A DNA stretch of 64,000 bases, taken from assembly GCF_905175385.1 (NCBI RefSeq), contig NZ_HG992750.1:620001-684000 (forward strand), written 5' to 3'. This DNA comes from Vibrio sp. B1FLJ16 (GTDB lineage Bacteria > Pseudomonadota > Gammaproteobacteria > Enterobacterales > Vibrionaceae). Of the stretch, positions 60,812-64,000 are shown piece after piece. Positions within the stretch are counted from its first letter, which is position 1. Each line of letters opens with the position of its first letter. The translations under genes and the position numbers were made by a program. The notes beneath the pieces were generated by a model. The model was not told the origin of the DNA and did not search any database. It saw only the letters and a program-made list of their open reading frames with translations.

Positions 60812-61165
60812 ATGTCCGTATCCCAAATGGCGACCAGTCGTTTATACAAGTTAGTTCACGCGCTATGTTCTGCACGTAACGCTAACTTGCCTGTAGAGCA
60901 GGGTAAATGTCTTTATGAAGCAATAGAAAATGGGGTGGAGCTTCATCGTGCTCATTTCTTGTTAGATTCCCAGCACAGTGAATATACGTCTCCGGTAGCT
61001 AAAATTTTGTTCGATGCACAGACACAACTCTGGCGCTTTTACATTCCGAGTTACCGAACAGGGGATTTGAAGTGGATACCGTACGCTACGCTACCGTACT
61101 GTCAGTCACTTGATGTGCTGTTAGCTGAGCTAGACAGCGATCCGCAGGATTGTTTCTGGGAGTAA
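60812..61165 (+). CDS. DUF3024 family protein
   Basis: This is about 117 residues. The ATG at 60812 has GGAG eight bases upstream. The sequence (MSVSQMATSRLYKLVHALCS ... WRFYIPSYRTGDLKWIPY ... LLAELDSDPQDCFWE) matches the DUF3024 pattern of small cytosolic proteins common in Vibrio. Function unknown. It is transcribed toward RNase II and ends at a shared terminator. Confidence 0.8.
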   Translation: MSVSQMATSRLYKLVHALCSARNANLPVEQGKCLYEAIENGVELHRAHFLLDSQHSEYTSPVAKILFDAQTQLWRFYIPSYRTGDLKWIPYATLPYCQSLDVLLAELDSDPQDCFWE

Positions 61166-61190
61166 ATCGTTTACGGGTTTACTTGAATAA

Positions 61191-61216
61191 AAAAGGCGCT
61201 CTTCGGAGCGCCTTTT
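61191..61216. terminator. Bidirectional terminator
   Basis: AAAAGGCGCTC pairs with GAGCGCCTTTT around TTCG, a very stable tetraloop hairpin, between the converging DUF3024 and RNase II genes. Confidence 0.92.
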
Positions 61217-61241
61217 GAATTTTTATATAGTGTCTTCAGCT

Positions 61242-63245
61242 TTATTCACTAACCGTTTGCTCTGCTTGCGCTTTTGGCGGCTCTGCGAATACCTGAGTTG
61301 GCTTTGCAACAAGGCTACGGTTTTCTTGATTAACATCAGCCAGAACCACTTCAAGTGTGTCGCCAAGTTTGTACATAACCTCTTGGTCGATAGAGATCGT
61401 ACCGTTTTCACCGTTACACTCGATACGTTCTTTATTATCAACAATGAGCGAGCCAGGAATAAAGGCTGCCGCGCCATTCTCAAGCAGACGAACACGTGCA
61501 CCTGCACGATTGATATCGAAAATTTCACCTGTGTAACGAGTCTGCTTGCCAGGCTCATCGGCAAGAGTGCGAGCATATAGCCAATCTGACACATTACGTT
61601 CAGCAATTTTGTGGTGCTTACGATGCAATGCCAGCTCTTCACCAACCTGATCATCCGGTTTCTGAACAGGTTCTTTGTCGAGAATAACGGCTTTTAGCAT
61701 ACGGTGGTTAATCATGTCGCCGTATTTACGAATAGGTGATGTCCAGGTCGCGTAGATGTCTAAGCCCATTGCGTAGTGTGGAAGAGGTTGGTTACCCACT
61801 TCACTGTACGCCTGGAATTTGCGCAGGCGGTTATCCAGGTAAGAGCTCTCTTGGGTAGACAGCCAGCGACGCAATGCGGCAAAGCCTTCCAGTGTCGCAA
61901 TCGAATCTGCTGTAAAACCAAGGACGCCTTCTGCGTCAACCAACTGAACTGCGTCTTCAATTTTCTCTGTTTTCAGACCGGAGTGAGTATTGAACACACC
62001 AGTTTCAAATTTAGCGCGTAGAGTACGACCAGCACAGATGTTAGCTGTGATCATAGACTCTTCTACAAGGCGGTTTGCGCTACGACGCAAGTCTGCGTGG
62101 ATCGCGATAACGTCGTTGTCCTCACTCAGTTCGAAGCGGTAATCCGGACGATCAGGGAACACTACAGCATTCTTTTCGCGCCAGTCAGCACGAGCAATAG
62201 AGAATTCATAAAGATCGCGAACAATCGTTGCGATTTCCTCTGATGGTTGCCATGCGTCTGAACTGCCATGCTCCAGCCAGTCAGATACGTTGTCGTATGC
62301 CAGGCGAGAGTGAGATTTGATATTTGCTGCGAAGAACTGAATATCGTCACCAATCACACCGTCTTTGTTAACTGTTACTGTACAGCAAAGAGCAGGGCGG
62401 ACTTCCCCTTCGATTAATGAGCACAGGTCGTCTGCTAGATCACGAGGTAGCATTGGAATGTTGCGACCAGGTAGGTAGATGGTGTAACCACGCTCACGCG
62501 CAACTTTATCCATTTCGTCTTCTGGTGTGATGTACGCAGTTGGATCTGCAATAGCAATCGTCAGTTCGAAATCACCAGACTCTGTTTTTTTCGCGTGCAG
62601 CGCATCGTCCATATCTTTGGTTGATTCACCATCGATAGTCACGAAAGGTACGTGGGTCATGTCCAGGCGCTCTAGGTCTGCGTCGTCTTTTAATTCCCAG
62701 TTCTCGATGCCTGCAGGTTCTGAATTAGGCAGATCGTTTTGTGCCAGCGTTACCCACCAAGGTGCGATTTTATCATTGGCATCGGTAATTTTTTCTGAGA
62801 TTTCTACGAAGAAACCGTTATCACCCTTTAATGGGTGACGAACAAGATGAGCAACTACCCAGTCACCTTCATTGAAGTTATCGGGCTTCAGGCCTTTCTT
62901 CAGTTTTGCTTTCAGCGACAGCTTTTTTAACTGAGGGTGATCAGGAACAACATTCAGCTTTCCTTTGAACATTTTTACCCGGCCAATAAAGCGGGTAAGA
63001 GACTGTTCTATCAGTTCTTGAGGTTCTGCAACTTCTCTTTCATTCTCCGTACGGATAATGGCAACGACTTTGTCACCATGTATGCACTTTTTCATGTACG
63101 CTGGCGGAATGAAGAAACTGGTTTTACTGTCTACTTCAAGGAAACCAAAGCCTTTATCTGTTGCTTTGATTGAACCTTCTTTTTTAGGCAGGTTCTCTTG
63201 GATTTGCTGCTTAAGCTGGGCTAATAGCGGGTTGTCTTGAAACAT
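61242..63245 (-). CDS. rnb: Exoribonuclease II
   Basis: This is 667 residues, close to the usual RNase II length. Two cold-shock-like domains ([40 protein letters not shown]) precede the RNB catalytic domain with [19 protein letters not shown] (metal-binding Asp cluster), [20 protein letters not shown] and [20 protein letters not shown]-terminal S1 domain follows ([20 protein letters not shown]). It degrades single-stranded RNA from the 3' end in the cytosol. Distinguished from RNase R by its length and lack of the long basic tail. Confidence 0.95.
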   Translation of the reverse strand: MFQDNPLLAQLKQQIQENLPKKEGSIKATDKGFGFLEVDSKTSFFIPPAYMKKCIHGDKVVAIIRTENEREVAEPQELIEQSLTRFIGRVKMFKGKLNVVPDHPQLKKLSLKAKLKKGLKPDNFNEGDWVVAHLVRHPLKGDNGFFVEISEKITDANDKIAPWWVTLAQNDLPNSEPAGIENWELKDDADLERLDMTHVPFVTIDGESTKDMDDALHAKKTESGDFELTIAIADPTAYITPEDEMDKVARERGYTIYLPGRNIPMLPRDLADDLCSLIEGEVRPALCCTVTVNKDGVIGDDIQFFAANIKSHSRLAYDNVSDWLEHGSSDAWQPSEEIATIVRDLYEFSIARADWREKNAVVFPDRPDYRFELSEDNDVIAIHADLRRSANRLVEESMITANICAGRTLRAKFETGVFNTHSGLKTEKIEDAVQLVDAEGVLGFTADSIATLEGFAALRRWLSTQESSYLDNRLRKFQAYSEVGNQPLPHYAMGLDIYATWTSPIRKYGDMINHRMLKAVILDKEPVQKPDDQVGEELALHRKHHKIAERNVSDWLYARTLADEPGKQTRYTGEIFDINRAGARVRLLENGAAAFIPGSLIVDNKERIECNGENGTISIDQEVMYKLGDTLEVVLADVNQENRSLVAKPTQVFAEPPKAQAEQTVSE

Positions 63246-63753
63246 CTTGATTTTCTATCTGATTGTTTTTAAATAAATTTATTGGTTCACCTAAAGACTA
63301 CCTAATATCCATCCTCTTAATGTGAGTGAAAGTATTAAGTTGCTCGATGGTCGCAATAAATTTACCGAAAGAGTTACTGCGCCACATGTTACCTAGCATA
63401 GTAATGATTGTATAGTGATCATTACTTTCAGTGTTATACCCAAGTGACTTCAGGTGCCGAAGTCGGTGTCTGTCTTGTTTGTATATATGCATAAATGTTT
63501 ATTGCGTATGCATGTATTTTTTGAAAGTGACCTTAAATGTTATGCGACTCTGACTAGGATAATTATATCTAGCACGTGGGAACCTTATGGGTCACTATGT
63601 AGGATTAATCTGAAACGTCTAAATGCATATGTTATTTTCATATTTTTTGATTTCCCCCTGTTTTATGTAGCGATTGCAATAGGTTAAAACTAAGCACATA
63701 AATAAATAAATTATCAAAACGTTTTATCTTTTTGAGCGTTGGTGTGAAAGTTC
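63246..63753. other. Intergenic region upstream of rnb
   Basis: These 508 bp lie between divergent genes. The region is AT-rich and holds no frame with a good start, no RNA gene I recognise and no strong hairpin. It should contain promoters of rnb and of the sensory gene at 63754. Confidence 0.4.
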
Positions 63754-64000
63754 ATGAGTAGAAGCCTGAAGTCAGCAATCATAACCCCTTTCGTTATCAT
63801 ATTTTTTATTACCTTTGTTGGTATGACTGCTTTCCAGTTGTATCAATTCGAACAGAGAATCGGTGATGTTGGGGCGAAAAAAATGTCAGCCGTTACCGAA
63901 AGCGTTGGAATCAGGTTAGATTATTTTTTGAAGAATCCACTATATGTAGGTAAGGCAGTCGCGAATTTAATTGCTTTTGACAATGTTAAGCAAGACCAAG
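63754..64000 (+). CDS. Membrane-anchored sensory protein, N-terminal part (runs off right edge)
   Basis: 82 codons are visible: MSRSLKSAIITPFVIIFFIT and VGMTAFQLYQFEQRI form a transmembrane helix (about 7-30), followed by the start of a periplasmic helix (KKMSAVTESVGIRLDYFLKN). This is the typical N-terminus of a Cache-type chemoreceptor or a GGDEF/EAL or histidine kinase sensor. Which of these it is lies beyond the window. Confidence 0.5.
   Translation, partial: MSRSLKSAIITPFVIIFFITFVGMTAFQLYQFEQRIGDVGAKKMSAVTESVGIRLDYFLKNPLYVGKAVANLIAFDNVKQDQ

Noticed and set aside
63298-63492. 64-codon minus-strand frame upstream of rnb
   Set aside because: No ribosome binding site, AT-rich intergenic setting and no recognisable sequence.

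Overview
This window looks like part of a Vibrio chromosome. The evidence is the gene content: a pel exopolysaccharide operon, a CSS-motif EAL protein, an encoded-CCA tRNA-Ser(UGA), and an RNase II / DUF3024 / PstS-like / MaoC block. I believe this last block resembles chromosome 2 of Vibrio, but I could not run a comparison. All names below come from reading motifs, not from searches.

Left backbone (1-25.6 kb). An IclR-type regulator runs off the left edge. It is followed by a CSS-EAL c-di-GMP phosphodiesterase and a ModF-like twin ATPase. A complete pelABCDEFG operon follows on the minus strand (17150 down to 5135). It is flanked by two secreted enzymes on the plus strand: a GH114-type lipoprotein (3967-5109) and a large Agd3-like deacetylase with an inserted DNRLRE-type segment (17962-20538). 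Both resemble enzymes that fungi use on galactosaminogalactan, a polymer chemically close to Pel, so the locus looks like an expanded Pel make-and-modify module. PelD keeps an RxxD c-di-GMP site. Next come an amidase, an Ntn-type C45 hydrolase and an ATP-grasp ligase, probably a small-molecule amide pathway, with hairpin-rich leaders upstream.

Genomic island (25581-58640). A 36-bp perfect direct repeat marks both ends. The right copy is the 3' end of the intact tRNA-Ser gene at 58611-58701. Three recombinase-like genes lie next to the tRNA. The cargo, from the left, is: (a) decayed IS110 and IS5 remnants; (b) a translationally coupled caspase-like / unknown / MBL-fold operon, then a MITE with an 8-bp target duplication, then a DUF2235 hydrolase, together a plausible defence module; (c) an IS630 copy with one in-frame stop; (d) a gene-poor stretch rich in RNA structure, with two mini-ORFs and three tandem stem-loop modules that share one core while their stems differ in sequence but still pair; (e) a decayed integron integrase; (f) an IS3 element split by an IS1111-type IS110 element; (g) a roughly 14-kb cluster of giant proteins of unknown function (lipoprotein, 1920 aa, 1170 + 1024 aa, 221 aa), in which the 1170/1024 pair overlaps at a canonical GGGAAAC -1 slippery heptamer; (h) IS66 and IS5 fragments and three tiny hydrophobic proteins; (i) the recombinase genes. 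No conjugation genes are visible, so the island is probably integrated and mobilised only by its recombinases or in trans.

Right backbone (58.7-64 kb). This holds the tRNA-Ser promoter, a MaoC-type hydratase, a PstS-like phosphate-binding protein, a DUF3024 protein, RNase II, and the start of a membrane-anchored sensory protein that runs off the right edge.

The best candidates for undescribed biology are the giant-protein cluster with its possible programmed frameshift, the tandem covarying RNA modules at 34784-34946, the caspase-MBL operon, and the Pel locus with fungal-type GH114 and Agd3-like partners.
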